Assembly: GCA_009746045.1 (NCBI GenBank)
Contig: RPFO01000389.1
Span: 1,437,982 to 1,501,981, forward strand
DNA: 64,000 nucleotides
Source: Mesostigma viride
Taxonomy: Eukaryota > Streptophyta > Mesostigmatophyceae > Mesostigmatales > Mesostigmataceae
Reading direction: 5' to 3'
The stretch's first letter is position 1, and each line of letters begins with the position of its first letter. A program made the translations under genes and the position numbers. Under the pieces are notes generated by a model, which saw only the letters and a program-made list of their open reading frames with translations, had not been told where the DNA came from and searched no databases. Of the stretch, positions 61,980 to 64,000 are shown one piece after another.

Positions 61980-62537
61980 TGTTACGTCGCGTAACAATTC
62001 GTTGTAGTTACGGACGTAAATTAGGTCTTTTGCCTCGGTTGTCCCTAGGTTTACGTGTAGCTCCTACCGGGACACTATTGTCCTCGTAACAGTACCGTGG
62101 TACATTGGGTGCCTTTGGGCGCCGCGCCGCGTACTTTACTAGTGGTCCTGATCCTTTGGTAGAATGTAGTGGACCAGCGTGCATCTGTAGATGTAGTGGA
62201 CCAGCGTGCATCTGTAGGCGAGGGCCATGTCGGCCCGAGCGTGTTGGACCGTTGGTGACCATTTATGCACGTTCTACCCCTCGTGTGTGCACTCGGCGTG
62301 TGTTAAATGAATTAACACATATAGGCTTGGGTCACGGCAGTGTAGTATTGTTTCCTTCGTAGTACCCTGGTTTTATTCGGTATATGGCGTATTATAAGGG
62401 AATGCATTGAGAAGCAGCGTCGTCGCGTCCTAGGTCTTATAGCCAATATAGCTCCTCACTCCTAGGTAGGTGCCTCATCACTAGTTTAGGTAAGGTTAGG
62501 CGAGATGTTTGGGATAGAGTCGAGCCAGGACGTAACA
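61980..62537 (+). repeat. 5' LTR (copy C) of the right-hand LTR element
   Basis: 558 bp, TGTTACG...CGTAACA. It is followed at once by ATGGTTCCGGAGGAAC, where TGG suits a tRNA primer-binding site, so this is a 5' LTR of a plus-strand element leaving the window. A 27-bp GTAGTGGACCAGCGTGCATC block is tandemly duplicated at about 62167-62215. Confidence 0.75.
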
Positions 62538-63053
62538 ATGGTTCCGGAGGAACTTTCGTAGGTAGAGAACGAGACGACGGTCCTTTGTCACATACGCCTT
62601 TGCAAGAACCCTTCCGCGTCCAGGGATACGAAGACGACACTTTCTTGACAGGTAATGGGCGGGTCGCCTTCAAGCTGGGAGAGTAGTGCTGCCCGGTTCG
62701 GGACACGCTCTACCTAGATGCTAGACCTGCTCGCAGCGGATAAACCCTTTCGTAGATAGCCTGTCTTTCGCCTTGTCTTCCTGCTTACGGTTGCTTCCTG
62801 TCGTAGATAGGGGATTATTCCTGTTCGGATCGGCCAGCGTGAGACGATTAGCGTCGCAGTAGCCTACACCTTTTTCCTTCGTGCTGCTGTTTTATTAGAC
62901 GGCCGCACCCGCAGAGATACGGGTCGCTGTTTTAGGACGAGCGCTGGACTATTCGGTCGCTGATTTAGGACGAGCGCTGGACAATTCCGCCCTCATGCTG
63001 CTTTCGGTGATCCAGATCGCCCAGATAAGTCGCCTACCCCTTCTTCTAGCGTG
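62538..63053 (+). other. Leader region of the right-hand LTR element
   Basis: Begins with the probable primer-binding site. A GACGAGCGCTGGAC block is directly repeated at about 62936 and 62968. Possible intron ends (TTCTTCTAG at about 63045) precede the next open frame. Confidence 0.4.
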
Positions 63054-63475
63054 ACGTCACAAGACCCACCAGGTGCGTTACCATAAGCCAACGTCGTGTT
63101 CTTACTGCGCCTTCCCATTCGTCCAGTGACAATAGCTTAGCTAAATATTACGTAGTTATTACCCCTCAATGGTCAGCCATTTTCCTCTCTTGGTCAGATG
63201 CTAGGAAGATAGTGCAAAATCGTACATATAATGTAATTAGGTATAAGAAATTTGTTACCTTCGAGGAAGCCCAACAATTCCTTATAGACCATAGTGTATC
63301 AGATTTAGGCCTACACGTACGTTCTACTCCTCATGGTCGCCCTCCTGTAGAAGCTCTAGATTTTGCTACCCCTCCTTCGTCTCCCCCTAAGCGGGCTGCA
63401 TCCTCATCTAGCTTAGATACTCCTCTCACCTTAGAATTCGGTTCCCTATCCATTACTGTTGTTAAAAAGGATTGA
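63054..63475 (+). CDS. Small ORF with caulimovirus-VI / RNase H1 hybrid-binding-type domain
   Basis: The frame is open from after a TAG near 63051 to 63475 with no ATG; the first potential non-AUG start is GTG at 63212, inside the domain. YYVVITPQW, FLSWSDARKIV and YKKFVTFEEAQQFL match the 'YYVVRGRxxGIYxSWxxxxxxVxGxxxxxYKxFxTxEEAxxFL' pattern of the Cauli_VI/RNase H1 N-terminal family (binds RNA-DNA hybrids). The tail is Ser/Pro-rich. The missing ATG suggests splicing, a non-AUG start or leader readthrough. Confidence 0.55.
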
Positions 63476-63599
63476 TTTAAATTGTTTCCTTCTTTTAGGA
63501 GATTAAAAGCTTTTTCTTTTCTTTCCTTGCTTTAAATTAGGCCTTGTCCTTTTTCTTTACTGCTTTCATTGAGATTCCTATTCCTTTACTTAAGTAAAG

Positions 63600-64000
63600 A
63601 TGGACCCAGTGGGTGGAGATATGTCGCCTATACCTACCAATACTACTACTACTACTACTAATAATAATAATACTAATAACAATACCAATACTCGTGGTAA
63701 CCGACGGGACTCACTTGAAACGGTGCACCATCTCACTCCTCAAGGTAATCTTCGTACCTCACCTCCTTCTCCTGTTACTGGTGGTCGCCGTCGTCCCTCA
63801 CTTACCCCTCCTACCTATGAACAACGTATGCAAGTCAGATTTAGTGATGACCCTTCCCTTACCTTGAACCAGGCCCCTGCCCCTCCTGCGACCTTGGCTC
63901 AACCCCCCAGCAGGTCCTCACTAACTAACAATGTTTCTAGGCCTCCTTCCCACCCTGTGCCTTCCATGCCTGCTTTTAACACGGGTCGTACCGCTGCCCC
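63600..64000 (+). CDS. Gag-like ORF, partial (runs off the window)
   Basis: ATG at 63600, open for 133 codons to the window edge. It starts MDPVGGDMSPIPTN, then Thr and Asn runs from ACT/AAT triplets, then a Pro/Ser/Arg-rich region with a short acidic patch (VRFSDDPSL). It is low in structure and typical of a retroelement Gag N-terminus. It begins 124 bp after the previous ORF. Confidence 0.55.
   Translation, partial: MDPVGGDMSPIPTNTTTTTTNNNNTNNNTNTRGNRRDSLETVHHLTPQGNLRTSPPSPVTGGRRRPSLTPPTYEQRMQVRFSDDPSLTLNQAPAPPATLAQPPSRSSLTNNVSRPPSHPVPSMPAFNTGRTAA

Larger units (their letters stand above)
61980..64000 (+). mobile_element. LTR retrotransposon, 5' part (continues beyond the window)
   Basis: LTR, probable primer site, a leader of about 500 bp, an ORF with a caulimovirus-VI/RNase H1-type domain, and a gag-like ORF. 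The enzymes are out of view, so the superfamily is undetermined. Confidence 0.65.

Overview
The window is nuclear DNA from a eukaryote, most likely a green alga. Three things point there: an intron-rich gene with GT-AG introns, a block of plant-type telomere repeat (CCCTAAA)n, and tyrosine-recombinase retrotransposons with the split-direct-repeat layout known from PAT/Kangaroo elements (Kangaroo is from Volvox). There are no bacterial-style operons, no rRNA, no convincing tRNA and no CRISPR. The species cannot be named from the sequence alone.

The only host gene I can assemble is on the minus strand, from the start codon at 37372 to at least 7751. Ten exons, all joined in phase 0 at good splice sites, give a zinc ribbon, two cyclin-like repeats and a long disordered tail ending in an acidic motif like the TBP-binding homology block of Brf1. 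I call it a BRF1/TFIIB-family RNA polymerase III initiation factor. Its introns hold most of the mobile DNA in the left half: hexanucleotide arrays (10.4-12.3 kb), simple repeats (14.0-16.2 kb), a stack of four PAT-like elements (16.2-30.2 kb) inside one ~17 kb intron, and a hAT-type element (33.6-35.2 kb). A 407-bp MITE lies about 200 bp upstream of its start codon.

Left of the gene lie a LINE reverse-transcriptase fragment (1-162), small repeats, and copy 1 of a 1.7-kb terminal-inverted-repeat DNA element (5526-7209). Copy 2 sits inverted at 48435-50135.

Right of the gene come mariner-like inverted repeats (38.6-39.7 kb), another inverted-repeat element (40.06-40.73 kb), an interstitial telomere block and a ~160-bp satellite. 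A complete, apparently young Ty1/copia-type element (41767-47963) follows, with identical-looking 429-bp LTRs and a 5-bp target duplication. From 51.7 kb to the end there are nested LTR elements sharing a TGTTACG...CGTAACA LTR, a broken minus-strand copia relative (58.4-59.9 kb), a tandem repeat, a 400-aa unrecognised ORF, and the 5' part of an LTR element with a caulimovirus-VI/RNase H1-type domain and a gag-like ORF running off the window.

The most notable molecular points are: a 2A-like NPGP motif placed exactly between RNase H and tyrosine recombinase in a one-ORF YR retrotransposon and echoed in a second family; a copia element whose protease-like segment lies after integrase and spans a candidate -1 slippery site; and a Brf1-like gene kept open across a very large intron packed with nested retroelements.
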